DNA of 32,217 bases from Bradyrhizobium sp. (lineage in GTDB: Bacteria > Pseudomonadota > Alphaproteobacteria > Rhizobiales > Xanthobacteraceae): contig NZ_JAUYAN010000301.1 of the NCBI RefSeq assembly GCF_030693485.1, positions 1-32,217 of the forward strand. The letters run 5' to 3'. Below are positions 16,491 through 24,592 of the stretch, piece after piece. Position 1 is the stretch's first letter. Every line of letters starts with the position of its first letter. Under the pieces are notes generated by a model. The model did no database searches. It saw nothing but the letters and a program-made list of their open reading frames with translations, and had not been told where the DNA came from. The translations under genes and the position numbers were made by a program.

Positions 16491-16598
16491 ACGTCATCCG
16501 AGGGGCGCGCACTTTGCGCGCCTCGAAGGATGGATGCGCGCACCGGGACTTGTCATCGTTCGAGGCTTGCCGAAGAGGCTCGCACCTCAGGATGACGA
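16491..16598. repeat. MITE-like palindromic element between DUF6101 and ubiA
   Basis: The ends CGTCATCCGAGG (from 16492) and CCTCAGGATGACG (to 16598) are inverted copies. Inside are two smaller hairpins: one around GGGGCGCGCACTTTGCGCGCCTC, and one between CGAGGCTTGC and GCACCTCAGG. No open frame. The left hairpin is the same type as the single copy at 3021-3064. The right end lies six bases from the ubiA stop, so read-through RNA of either converging gene would contain the structure. Confidence 0.75.
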
Positions 16599-16603
16599 CC
16601 AAA

Positions 16604-17536
16604 CTAGTTTGCCCGCATCACCGCGTCGGTCAGTAAGCCCGCGAACAGCAGCAGGCCCGCATCGCGGTTGGATTTGAACAACCGCAGGCACAGCGCGGGA
16701 TCGGAAATCTGCAGCCGCCGGATCTGCCAGACCAGATGCACGGCGAATGCGGCTAGTCCGATCCAGGCCGGCCATCGCGCGGCACCGAGCGCCAGTGCCG
16801 TGCCGATCAAGACCACCGCCAGGCTGTAGAAGATCGCCAGCGCCAGATGGGTGCGCGCGCCGAACAGGCGCGCAGTCGATTTCACGCCGATCAGCGCGTC
16901 GTCCTCGGCGTCCTGATGCGCGTAGATGGTGTCGTAGCCGATCACCCAGGCGATCGAGCCCGCATAAAGCGTCAGCGCCGTCGCATCGATCCGTCCGAGG
17001 ATGACTGCAAACCCCATCAGCGCGCCCCAGGAGAAGGCGAGGCCAAGCACAATCTGCGGCCACCAGGTAATCCGCTTCATGAACGGATAGACCGCGACGA
17101 TAACCAGCGAGGCGATGCCGGTCATGACCGCGAAGCGGTTGAACTGCAGCAGCACCAGCAATCCGGTCAGCGCCTGGGCGACCAGAAAGACCGCCGCCTG
17201 CCACACACTCACCTGTCCCGCCGGGATCGGCCGCGACCGCGTCCGTTCGACCCGGGCGTCGAGATCGCGGTCGGTAATGTCGTTCCAGGTGCAGCCGGCG
17301 CCGCGCATGACGAACGCGCCGAGGAAGAACAGCAGCAGGATCAGGGGTAATTGGCCGACAGCGCCGGTGATGCCGGCGGCCAGCGCGGCCGACCACCAGC
17401 ACGGCATCAGCAACAGCCATGATCCGATCGGCCGGTCGAGGCGGGAGAGCCGCAAGTAAGGCCTGGACCACGGCGGCGCCCTGGTGTCGACCCAGTTGCC
17501 GGTGGCGTCGGCAACTGGCGCCGCCGCGCCGTTCAT
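16604..17536 (-). CDS. ubiA: 4-hydroxybenzoate polyprenyltransferase
   Basis: Inner-membrane prenyltransferase that joins the polyprenyl chain to 4-hydroxybenzoate in ubiquinone synthesis. It is 310 aa with about eight or nine hydrophobic segments. The first Asp-rich motif is NDITDRDLD at 85-93, followed by ARVERTRSRPIP. The second is the DTIYAHQDAEDD segment at 202-213. RLDRPIGSWLLLMPCWWS near the N-terminus is the usual entry to helix 1. The ATG lacks a clear Shine-Dalgarno, but ten bases separate it from the upstream small exported-protein gene, so it is probably translated from a shared mRNA. Its 3' end abuts the repeat at 16491-16598. Confidence 0.95.
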   Translation of the reverse strand: MNGAAAPVADATGNWVDTRAPPWSRPYLRLSRLDRPIGSWLLLMPCWWSAALAAGITGAVGQLPLILLLFFLGAFVMRGAGCTWNDITDRDLDARVERTRSRPIPAGQVSVWQAAVFLVAQALTGLLVLLQFNRFAVMTGIASLVIVAVYPFMKRITWWPQIVLGLAFSWGALMGFAVILGRIDATALTLYAGSIAWVIGYDTIYAHQDAEDDALIGVKSTARLFGARTHLALAIFYSLAVVLIGTALALGAARWPAWIGLAAFAVHLVWQIRRLQISDPALCLRLFKSNRDAGLLLFAGLLTDAVMRAN

Positions 17537-17546
17537 CTGGTGCGGG

Positions 17547-18215
17547 TCATCGCGTGAGGACGTTGCCGTTCAGCGTGTCGAAGGTGCTGCCGCCTTTTCG
17601 CACGGCGGTGGCTTCCGGCGCGGCGGCCGAGGAGCCCAGCACTTCGCTCAGGCTCGGGCCGGCGGGACCTTTTTGTTGCACCTGCTGTGCCATCGCGCAG
17701 ACTTTCTTCTGCATGTTCTCGGTGTTCTTGTGACCGGTTTTCATCTGGTCGGCGACCGACGGCGGAATTCCGCATCGGGCGGCGTTGGATTCGACGAATT
17801 TGATCATCTTGATTTCGGACTGGCCAAAATTGCCGATCAGCTTGCAGGCTTCTTCCGGCCCCGCCTTGCGGTCGCCGGCGGCCTTGATCAGCTTGCCGCG
17901 CTTCTCGGCCTCCTCGCGCAACGGCATGAACTTCTTCATGCAGTCATCGGGAGGACCGCCTGCCTGCGAGGGAGGTGCCGGGCCGCGCTCGAACGCGGAG
18001 CCGGTGATCGGCGCCGCACCCGTCGCCGGAAACGGACTGGGACCGCCGACGGCAGCGGCGGGAGCCGCGCCACTGACCGGCGGGAACGGCGAAGCGTTGC
18101 TCGGCGCGGCCTGGCCGGGCAGCGGCGCCGGGAACGCGCCTTGCGCAAAACCCTGGCCGGCATGGCAGGTCACGAGAGCCACGGTGAGCGGCACAATCAA
18201 GCGGCGGATGATCAA
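17547..18215 (-). CDS. Exported Pro/Ala-rich protein with four cysteines, unknown function
   Basis: A 222-aa protein with a clean signal peptide (IIRRLIVPLTVALVTCHAGQGFAQ), so periplasmic or surface-exposed. A Pro/Ala/Gly-rich linker (about 25-90) precedes a helical, Lys-rich domain with four Cys in DDCMKK, EEACKLIG, AARCGIPP and KKVCAMAQ, well placed for two disulfides. The tail is again low-complexity. I start at a TTG at 18213-18215 because GGAGGA lies six bases upstream and the product then begins directly with the signal peptide; the frame is open to 18260. It precedes ubiA by ten bases on the same strand, which suggests co-expression, but I see no link to ubiquinone chemistry. I do not recognise the family. 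Confidence 0.75.
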   Translation of the reverse strand: MIIRRLIVPLTVALVTCHAGQGFAQGAFPAPLPGQAAPSNASPFPPVSGAAPAAAVGGPSPFPATGAAPITGSAFERGPAPPSQAGGPPDDCMKKFMPLREEAEKRGKLIKAAGDRKAGPEEACKLIGNFGQSEIKMIKFVESNAARCGIPPSVADQMKTGHKNTENMQKKVCAMAQQVQQKGPAGPSLSEVLGSSAAAPEATAVRKGGSTFDTLNGNVLTR

Positions 18216-18421
18216 AGCTGTTCCTCCGGCACGGTCGAACGGTCCCCGACGTCTTCCCAATGGAAGCGCGATTCAGAATGAGGGGCTTTTTACGATTCCT
18301 GCCGGCTCTTAACAACCAGCCGAATTTGGCAACAGCGCGGCGTAGAGCCGCGCTGGACGGCATTATTTGGGTCAATTGGGCTGCTTTGGGCTAAAAGGCA
18401 GCCCCGATTGGAACCTTGACC

Positions 18422-19213
18422 ATGCCTCAACCCGATTTTCGCAGCCCAAGGCTGTTCGTCGATGCCGCGCTGGCGTCCGGCGAAACGGTCCCGCTCGAGC
18501 GCAACCAGAGCAATTACCTCGGCAATGTGCTGCGGCTTGCCGCTGGCGATACCATCCTGGCCTTCAACGGCCGCGACGGCGAATGGCGGGCGGTTATCGC
18601 CGGCCGCAAACGGCCGGACAGTCTCGTGATCGCGACCCGGACCCGGGAGCAGGATCGGCTGCCCGACATCGCCTACGTCTTTGCGCCCTTAAAGCATGCC
18701 CGGCTCGACTATATGGTGCAGAAGGCGGTCGAGATGGGGGCCTCGGCGCTGCGACCGGTGTTGACCCGCTTCACCCAGGTCTCGAGGGTCAATAGCGAGC
18801 GGATGCGCGCCAACGTCATCGAGGCCGCCGAACAATGCGGTATCCTGAGCCTCGCTGAAGTCGCCGAGCCGGTGCCGCTCGATCGCTATTTGAGCCAGCG
18901 CGACGCCCAGCGCCTGCTGGTATTCTGCGACGAGGCCGCGAACGCCACAGATCCGCTGCGGGCGCTGCAAATTGAGCCGGCGGGACCCCGCGGCATCGAC
19001 ATCCTGATCGGCCCCGAAGGCGGATTTGCCGGGGAAGAGCGCGAAATGCTGCTCCGGCAGCCGCAAATCCTGCGGCTTTCGCTGGGACCGCGGATCCTCC
19101 GGGCCGATACCGCTGGCGTGGCGGCGCTGGCGCTGGTGCAGGCGGCGCTGGGCGACTGGACCGGACCCGGCCCGGCTGGCCAGAAAACCGCGCCTACAAC
19201 GGCGTCGCCATAA
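18422..19213 (+). CDS. rsmE: 16S rRNA (uracil(1498)-N3)-methyltransferase
   Basis: A SPOUT-class, SAM-dependent enzyme that methylates U1498 in the 16S rRNA of the 30S subunit. The product is 263 aa, normal for the family. The N-terminal PUA-like domain includes the RNQSNYLGNVLRLAAGD segment. The trefoil-knot SAM site follows with PLKHARLDYMVQKAVEMGA, ILIGPEGGFAGEE (about 194-206) and LSLGPRILRADTAGVAAL (219-236). I use the ATG at 18422 with GGAA eight bases upstream; a TTG six bases earlier is the alternative. It is divergent from the exported-protein/ubiA pair and stands upstream of hisZ, separated by about 180 bases. Confidence 0.94.
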   Translation: MPQPDFRSPRLFVDAALASGETVPLERNQSNYLGNVLRLAAGDTILAFNGRDGEWRAVIAGRKRPDSLVIATRTREQDRLPDIAYVFAPLKHARLDYMVQKAVEMGASALRPVLTRFTQVSRVNSERMRANVIEAAEQCGILSLAEVAEPVPLDRYLSQRDAQRLLVFCDEAANATDPLRALQIEPAGPRGIDILIGPEGGFAGEEREMLLRQPQILRLSLGPRILRADTAGVAALALVQAALGDWTGPGPAGQKTAPTTASP

Positions 19214-19357
19214 AAATCTCGAAAACAACCCCATGAACAGTAGGGATGCCCTTCTGGCTACGGCATTTCTTGGCCGGTCATTAAGCCACTTCGCTATTCC
19301 CTGGCTATTCCGGGTCGAAACCCCCGCCGGGCCATGCTAAGGGCTGCGCCCTGACCT

Positions 19358-19375
19358 CTGGAACCCGGTTTCCAG
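19358..19375. promoter_or_regulatory. Palindrome just upstream of hisZ
   Basis: CTGGAACCCGGTTTCCAG is an 18-base near-perfect dyad (one mismatched pair) ending 19 bases before the chosen hisZ ATG. Its position fits an operator or a leader hairpin affecting hisZ-hisG expression. No His-codon-rich leader peptide is visible, so classical attenuation is not supported. Confidence 0.35.
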
Positions 19376-19394
19376 CCAAAGTTTGGACTTCGCG

Positions 19395-20561
19395 ATGACC
19401 ATGACCGCCGCTCCCCGTGCGACCGGATCCGCCGCATGGGCGGACGCCCTGCTGTTGTCGTTCACGCAGGCCGGCTACCTGCAGGCCGAGCCGGATATCC
19501 TGCAGCCGGCCGAGCCGTTTCTGGATCTGTCGGGCGAGGACATCCGCAAGAGCCTCTATCTGACCACCGACCCCAGCGGCGAGGAACTGTGCCTCCGCCC
19601 CGACCTCACCATTCCGGTGGCGCGGGACTATCTCGCCTCGCCCGGCGCCGGCCGGCCCATGGGCTTCTGCTATCTCGGGCCGGTGTTTCGCTATCGCGGC
19701 GGCCAGCCGAGCGAATTCCAGCAGGCCGGCATCGAATCCTTCGGAAGGGCCGACCGCGCCGCGGCGGATGCCGAAATGCTGGCGCTGGCGCTGGAAGCGA
19801 CCGCCGCCTTCGGGCTGAGCGATGTCGAGATTCGCACCGGCGACGTGGCGCTGTTCAACGCGCTGATCGAGGCCCTCGATCTCTATCCGGTATGGCGGCG
19901 GCGGCTGATCAAGGATTTCAACCGCAAGGTCAGCCTGACCGAAGATATCGAGCGGCTGACGCTCAAGACTGCGCCCGGCCGCAACGAATATGAAGGCGTG
20001 CTCGCAGCTTTGGCCGGCTCCGACCGCAAGGCGGCGCTGGCGCTGGTGACCGACCTGATGTCGATCGCCGGCACCACCAATGTCGGCGGCCGCTCCGTTG
20101 ACGAGATCGCCGACCGCTTTCTGGAGCAATCGACCCTGAAGGGCGGCGCGCTGCCGCGCGACGCGCTCGGCACCATCAAGCGCTTTCTCGCGATCGCGGG
20201 CGATCCGCATGCGGCGATCGCGCAACTGCGCGCGCTCGCCGCCGACGCCAAACTCGATATCACCTCGGCGATCGACCAGTTCGAAAGCCGGGTCGGCTTC
20301 ATGGCCGCGCGCGGCATCGACATCGCCAAAACCCGGTTCTCGACCTCGTTCGGACGCGGCCTCGACTATTACACCGGCTTCGAATTCGAACTGCACGACA
20401 AGAGCAACGGCACCGAGCCGCTGGTGGCGGGTGGACGCTATGACGGGCTGATGACCCAGCTTGGTTCGGCCGTGCCGATCCCGGCGGTCGGATTTTCGAT
20501 CTGGGTTGAATCCCTGACGCAGGCGGGCCGCAAGCCCGCCGCGAGCGGGAGCGCAGCATGA
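19395..20561 (+). CDS. hisZ: ATP phosphoribosyltransferase regulatory subunit
   Basis: A paralogue of class II histidyl-tRNA synthetase that cannot charge tRNA but forms the HisG-HisZ complex and confers histidine feedback on the first step of histidine synthesis. The synthetase-like blocks are [47 protein letters not shown] and the C-terminal [17 protein letters not shown] with GGRYDGL. The anticodon-binding domain of true HisRS is absent and the length (388 aa) is that of HisZ. I start at the ATG at 19395, with GGA seven bases upstream; a TTG at 19383 and an ATG at 19401 are alternatives. The stop overlaps the hisG start by four bases. Confidence 0.94.
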   Translation: MTMTAAPRATGSAAWADALLLSFTQAGYLQAEPDILQPAEPFLDLSGEDIRKSLYLTTDPSGEELCLRPDLTIPVARDYLASPGAGRPMGFCYLGPVFRYRGGQPSEFQQAGIESFGRADRAAADAEMLALALEATAAFGLSDVEIRTGDVALFNALIEALDLYPVWRRRLIKDFNRKVSLTEDIERLTLKTAPGRNEYEGVLAALAGSDRKAALALVTDLMSIAGTTNVGGRSVDEIADRFLEQSTLKGGALPRDALGTIKRFLAIAGDPHAAIAQLRALAADAKLDITSAIDQFESRVGFMAARGIDIAKTRFSTSFGRGLDYYTGFEFELHDKSNGTEPLVAGGRYDGLMTQLGSAVPIPAVGFSIWVESLTQAGRKPAASGSAA

Positions 20562-21535
20562 CCGCGCCATTCGTTCTCGCCGTTCCGTCAAAGGGCCGCC
20601 TGCAGGAACAGGCCGAAGCCTTCTTCACCCGCGCCGGATTGTCGCTGGCCAAGCCACGCGGCGCCCGCGACTATCGCGGCACCATCGCGGGCCTCGACAA
20701 TGTCGAGATCGCCTATCTCTCGGCGAGCGAGATCGCCTCGCAGCTGGCGCGCGGCATGGTCCATCTCGGCGTGACGGGCGAAGACCTGGTGCGCGAGAGC
20801 ATTGCCGACGCCGACAAGCGCGTCTTGCTGATCGACAATCTCGGCTTCGGCAGCGCCAACGTCGTGGTGGCGGTGCCGCAGGCCTGGATCGATGTCCGCA
20901 CCATGGCCGACCTCGACGACGTCACGACAGGTTTTCGCGCCCAGCATAACCGGCGGATGCGGGTGGCGACCAAATACATCAACCTGACCCGGACCTTCTT
21001 TGCCGCGCATGGCGTGGTCGATTACCGCATCGTCGAGAGCGCCGGCGCGACCGAGGGCGCGCCGGCCGTCGGCACCGCCGAAATGATCGTCGATATCACC
21101 ACGACAGGCGCCACGCTGGCCGCCAACGGCCTCAAGGTGCTCGACGACGGCGTGATCCTGCGCAGCCAGGCCAACCTCGTGGCGTCACGGGACGCCGACT
21201 GGTCGGACGCGAACCGCGAAACCGCGCGCGTCATCCTGGATCACATCGCGGCAAGGGCGAGGGCCAGCAAATACCGCGAAGTCCGCACCCGCTTTGCCGG
21301 CTGCGACGCCGCGCTGCTGGCGGAAGCCCATCATCGCTTCGGCGTGGTCTCGCCGTTCGGCGGCCCGACGTCGTCGGGGATGGTGACGCTGCACTGTCCG
21401 CCGGGGCAGCTTTACGCGCTCGGCAGTTTTCTTCGCGAGCGCGGCGCCGAGACGGTGTCGGTGGCCTCGCTCGACTATGTGCTCGACCGCGACAATCCGC
21501 TGTTCGCCAGGCTCGAGGCGTTTTTGCGGAGTTAG
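20558..21535 (+). CDS. hisG: ATP phosphoribosyltransferase catalytic subunit
   Basis: Catalyses the first step of histidine synthesis, ATP plus PRPP to phosphoribosyl-ATP. The catalytic region opens [18 protein letters not shown] and includes [10 protein letters not shown] and the PRPP-binding loop [16 protein letters not shown] (178-193). Short-form HisG proteins, which depend on HisZ, are usually about 200-230 aa. This one has 325 aa, with an extra C-terminal domain of about 90 residues after 235 ([15 protein letters not shown] to the end). I recall HisG of this length in Bradyrhizobium relatives, so it is probably a lineage feature and not a fusion artefact. The ATG lies inside the hisZ stop (ATGA), implying coupled translation and equal amounts of the two subunits. 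Confidence 0.95.
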   Translation: MTAPFVLAVPSKGRLQEQAEAFFTRAGLSLAKPRGARDYRGTIAGLDNVEIAYLSASEIASQLARGMVHLGVTGEDLVRESIADADKRVLLIDNLGFGSANVVVAVPQAWIDVRTMADLDDVTTGFRAQHNRRMRVATKYINLTRTFFAAHGVVDYRIVESAGATEGAPAVGTAEMIVDITTTGATLAANGLKVLDDGVILRSQANLVASRDADWSDANRETARVILDHIAARARASKYREVRTRFAGCDAALLAEAHHRFGVVSPFGGPTSSGMVTLHCPPGQLYALGSFLRERGAETVSVASLDYVLDRDNPLFARLEAFLRS

Positions 21536-21543
21536 GGTTTTCA

Positions 21544-21585
21544 CTCCCCTCCCTCCACGCGCCTTGCGCGTGGTGGGGAGGGGAG
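21544..21585. repeat. Long GC-rich hairpin downstream of hisG
   Basis: Left arm 21544-21562 and right arm 21566-21585 pair almost fully around the loop CTT, with one extra base on the right. A CT-rich arm faces an AG-rich arm (CTCCCCTCC against GGGGAGGGGAG). No U-run follows, so it is better described as an intergenic palindrome that may stabilise or end the hisZG mRNA than as a canonical terminator. A related shorter palindrome lies at 27757-27783. Confidence 0.6.
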
Positions 21586-21692
21586 AAGAGCTCACTGGCT
21601 CTGACGGAAAGCGCTTACGCGCCTTTTGTTCATCGTAGCGACAGCTGGCAGCGAGTAGCATATGCTGTGTGTGGTAGGTTTGGACCTGATCG

Positions 21693-22742
21693 ATGATGCT
21701 GGGTACCGACGTTTCTGATCTGTCGACCACCGCGGCCAACGCCGCGGCGCAGGGGCTGTCGATCGTCGTGCCCCTTTACAATGAGGCAGCCGGACTGCCC
21801 TTTCTGCACCAGCGGCTCGGCGCGCTGGCCAAGACGCTGCGGCAGCGCTACGGCCTCGGCTGCGAGGTCGTCTATGTCGATGACGGCAGTGCCGACAAAA
21901 CGCTCGACATTGCGCGCGGACTTGGCACCGACGGGCTCGACGTTCAGGTGGTGTCGCTGTCGCGCAATTTCGGCAAGGAAGCCGCGCTGATGGCGGGGCT
22001 GGATTACGCCCGGCTCGGCGCGGTGCTGTTCATGGACGGCGACGGCCAGCATCCGCCGGCTCTGGTGGAGCAACTCGTCAACCACTGGATCGAGGGCGGC
22101 TTCGATGTGGTCTATACCGCCAAGGCGCATCGCGACAATGAATCGCGGATGCGACGCATCGCCGTGCACGGCTTCTACGCGCTGATCAATTGGGGCGCGC
22201 GGCAGAAGATCCCGGCGGATGCCGGCGATTTCCGCCTGCTGTCGCCGCGGGCCGCGGCCGCGCTGCGGCAGCTTCCGGAGCGCAATCGCTTTTTCAAGGG
22301 GCTGGCGAGCTGGATCGGCTTTCGCCAGATCCGCGTCGACTACGAACCGGCGGCCCGCGCCCATGGCGTCACCTCGTTCAGCCCCGGCCAGCTGGTCGGG
22401 CTTTCGATCGAAGGCCTGACATCCTTCTCGGTAGCGCCGCTGCGCCTGGCCAGCCTGCTCGGCGTCGTGCTCGCCACCATCGCCTTCCTGTTCGGTCTGA
22501 CCATCCTGTGGGAAACCTGGATGAGCGGAAAGTCCGTCCCCGGCTATCCCTCGCTGGTGGTCGGCCTGATGACCATCGGCGGCGTGCAGCTCATCATGAT
22601 CGGCATTGTCGGCGAATATATCGGCAAGATTCTTTCCGAATTGAAGGCGCGCCCGATCTATTTCGTGGCCGAGCACAGCGTGAAGCGGGGCGAGCAGGAG
22701 GCCAGCAGCGGCGCCAGCATCGAACGGACCGCCGCGGAATGA
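21693..22742 (+). CDS. Family 2 glycosyltransferase, polyprenyl-phosphate sugar synthase type
   Basis: A 349-aa GT-A enzyme of the DPM1/GtrB/ArnC-like branch, which transfers a sugar from a nucleotide donor to a polyprenyl phosphate at the inner membrane. SIVVPLYNEAAGLP opens the nucleotide-binding domain. VDDGSADKT (62-70) and MDGDGQHPP (114-122, with the DxD at D115-D117) are the donor/metal motifs, and DAGDFRLLS and ERNRFFKGLASWIGFRQ follow as in this subfamily. Two C-terminal transmembrane helices (about 250-275 and 288-312) anchor it. The stop overlaps the start of a ChbG/HpnK deacetylase by four bases, so the pair probably makes and then deacetylates a lipid-linked amino sugar. The sugar cannot be read from sequence. 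Confidence 0.9.
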   Translation: MMLGTDVSDLSTTAANAAAQGLSIVVPLYNEAAGLPFLHQRLGALAKTLRQRYGLGCEVVYVDDGSADKTLDIARGLGTDGLDVQVVSLSRNFGKEAALMAGLDYARLGAVLFMDGDGQHPPALVEQLVNHWIEGGFDVVYTAKAHRDNESRMRRIAVHGFYALINWGARQKIPADAGDFRLLSPRAAAALRQLPERNRFFKGLASWIGFRQIRVDYEPAARAHGVTSFSPGQLVGLSIEGLTSFSVAPLRLASLLGVVLATIAFLFGLTILWETWMSGKSVPGYPSLVVGLMTIGGVQLIMIGIVGEYIGKILSELKARPIYFVAEHSVKRGEQEASSGASIERTAAE

Positions 22743-23584
22743 CCGATGCCGCGCCGCCGCGCCGGATCTGGCTGTGCGCCGACGATTACGGCATCAGCCC
22801 CGGCGTCAACCGCGCGATCCGCGACCTAATCGAGCGCGGCCGCCTCAACGCCACCTCGGTGATGATGGTCGGGGGCGCGATCGGCCGCGACGAAGCCCGC
22901 GCGCTCGAGGCCGCCGCCGCCGGCAGTCCGCGCTGCGCCATCGGCCTGCACGTCACGCTGACGGCGCCCTTCAGTCCGCTGACGATGCACTTTCGGCCGC
23001 TCGACGGCGGCATGTTCCTGCCCTTCCCGAAACTGCTGCGCGCCGGCCTGCTGCGGCGGCTCGATCCCGAAATGGTCCATGCCGAACTGGTCGTGCAACT
23101 GGCGGCCTTCGGTGATTTGTTCGGCCGCGCGCCGGACTTTGTCGACGGTCATCAGCACGCGCAGCTGTTTCCGGGTGTGCGCGACGCCTTTCTGGCCGCG
23201 GTAAGGCAATCGGCGCCCGGCGCCTGGGTTCGCCAGGGCGGACGCAATTTGCCGTTGGCCCGGCGGCTCGGCGCGCCCAAGGCGCTGGTTCTCGACGTCC
23301 TCAGCGCGCAGTTTCGCCGCCGCGCCGCGCGCGCCGGTATCGCCTTCAATCCGGCGTTTGCCGGCGCCTATGATTTTTCGGCACAGCCGGATTTCGGGGT
23401 GCTGATGCGGCAATTCCTCAAGGCGCTGCCGGCGGATGGCCTCGTGATGTGTCACCCGGGCTTCGTCGACGACCTGCTCGTCAGCCTCGACCCGCTGACC
23501 GTGCAGCGCGAGCACGAGCACGCCTTTCTCGGCGGCGAGCAATTCCCGGAACTGCTGGCGGCGAATAGAGTTACACTGGGTTGA
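22739..23584 (+). CDS. ChbG/HpnK (YdjC) family carbohydrate deacetylase
   Basis: A 281-aa metal-dependent deacetylase fold. The metal site is visible: CADDYGISPGVN with D15/D16, GLHVTLT with H71, and DGHQHAQLFP with D136, H138 and H140. A later MCHPGFVDD completes the active site. Family members remove N-acetyl groups from chito-oligosaccharides (ChbG), act near hopanoid genes (HpnK), or deacetylate undecaprenyl-phosphate-linked HexNAc (Francisella NaxD). There is no signal peptide, so action is cytoplasmic. The start codon overlaps the stop of the upstream glycosyltransferase (ATGA), which favours a NaxD-like role on the product of that enzyme. No hopanoid gene is in the window, so I do not use the name hpnK. 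Confidence 0.9.
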   Translation: MTDAAPPRRIWLCADDYGISPGVNRAIRDLIERGRLNATSVMMVGGAIGRDEARALEAAAAGSPRCAIGLHVTLTAPFSPLTMHFRPLDGGMFLPFPKLLRAGLLRRLDPEMVHAELVVQLAAFGDLFGRAPDFVDGHQHAQLFPGVRDAFLAAVRQSAPGAWVRQGGRNLPLARRLGAPKALVLDVLSAQFRRRAARAGIAFNPAFAGAYDFSAQPDFGVLMRQFLKALPADGLVMCHPGFVDDLLVSLDPLTVQREHEHAFLGGEQFPELLAANRVTLG

Positions 23585-23707
23585 ACGCCGTCAGGGCATT
23601 CGGCCGGACGCTTTGTCGCATACCGAAATTTAATGCGCCCGGGGACTACTTGCGACACAAACCACCCCTACATCTCCCCCGCGCCCCCGGCGCCAGGGAG
23701 AGACGAC

Positions 23708-24511
23708 ATGACACCGCAAGAACGCCAACTGGTTGACGATCTTTTCGACCGCCTCTCGAAGGTGGAGGGTGCGCCGCGCGATCCGGACGCAACGGGCGCG
23801 ATCGCACAGGGCCTGCGCCAGGCGCCCAATGCCCTCTACGCGCTGGTGCAGACCGTGCTGCTTCAGGACGAAGCGCTGAAGCGCGCCCACAGCCGCATCC
23901 AGGAGCTGGAAGGCAAGGACGAACAACCCCAGACCGGCTTCCTCGATTCGATGCGCGAAACGATTTTCGGGCAAACGCCGCAGCGTGGCTCGGTACCGAA
24001 TGTGCGGCCGCCGGAGCTTCCCGGCCGCCCGACATGGAACAGCGGCCAGGTCATGCAGCAGGCGCAGGCTCCCGGACAATACGGCCAGGCACCCTATGGC
24101 CAGCAGCCCAATGGTGGCCAGCAGGCGCCGATGGGCGGAGGCGGCGGCTCGTTTCTCGGCACCGCGGCCGCCGCGGCGGCCGGCATGGTCGGCGGCTCGC
24201 TGCTGCTCGGCAGCATCAGCTCGATGATGGGCGGCGGCGGCAAGCAGCAGAGCTTCGGCGATACCGCGAGCGCGGGCGACGGCGCGGGCCACCGCGGCAG
24301 TGTCGAAGACCGCAGGCCGTGGGCCGATCAGTCCGGCGGCGATCTGGCCAAGGAAGCCGGAATCAACGATATCGGTTCGTCTGGGCGCCACGCCAGCAAT
24401 GGCGATGGCTCGTCGCGCAGCGGATTGTTCGATAGCGCGTCTGATGGCGACGATCACGACGACATGGATATGGATTCCGATGATTTCGGTGGCGACGGGG
24501 ACAGCGACTAA
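23708..24511 (+). CDS. DUF2076 protein with Gly/Gln-rich middle and Asp-rich tail
   Basis: A 267-aa protein beginning with the DUF2076 helical domain: MTPQERQLVDDLFDRLSKVEG, then PNALYALVQTVLLQDEALKRAHSRIQELE, a probable coiled coil. The middle is Gln/Pro/Gly-rich. A hydrophobic, glycine-punctuated stretch (FLGTAAAAAAGMVGGSLLLGSI) could insert in or lie along a membrane. The end is a strongly acidic Asp/Ser/Gly tail with several His (last about 40 residues), able to bind cations. No N-terminal signal peptide is seen. GGGAGA six bases before the ATG fixes the start; the frame is open to 23633 but that part is intergenic in character. Function of the family is unknown to me. A strong terminator follows. 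Confidence 0.85.
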   Translation: MTPQERQLVDDLFDRLSKVEGAPRDPDATGAIAQGLRQAPNALYALVQTVLLQDEALKRAHSRIQELEGKDEQPQTGFLDSMRETIFGQTPQRGSVPNVRPPELPGRPTWNSGQVMQQAQAPGQYGQAPYGQQPNGGQQAPMGGGGGSFLGTAAAAAAGMVGGSLLLGSISSMMGGGGKQQSFGDTASAGDGAGHRGSVEDRRPWADQSGGDLAKEAGINDIGSSGRHASNGDGSSRSGLFDSASDGDDHDDMDMDSDDFGGDGDSD

Positions 24512-24540
24512 GCCTCGTCAATTTCTGCCGGCACCAAAGC

Positions 24541-24570
24541 AAAACGGCCGCCCAACCGGGCGGCCGTTTT
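24541..24570. terminator. Bidirectional rho-independent terminator
   Basis: A perfect 13-base stem, AAAACGGCCGCCC against GGGCGGCCGTTTT, with a 4-base loop AACC. The A-run on the left and T-run on the right let it serve both converging genes: DUF2076 (plus) and the L,D-transpeptidase (minus). Confidence 0.92.
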
Positions 24571-24592
24571 CGTTTTGAGCTGGGCAGCCAGA

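Noticed and set aside
19305..20591. 428-codon minus-strand open frame antisense to hisZ
   Set aside because: No domain, low-complexity Arg/Gly composition; hisZ and its coupling to hisG explain the region.
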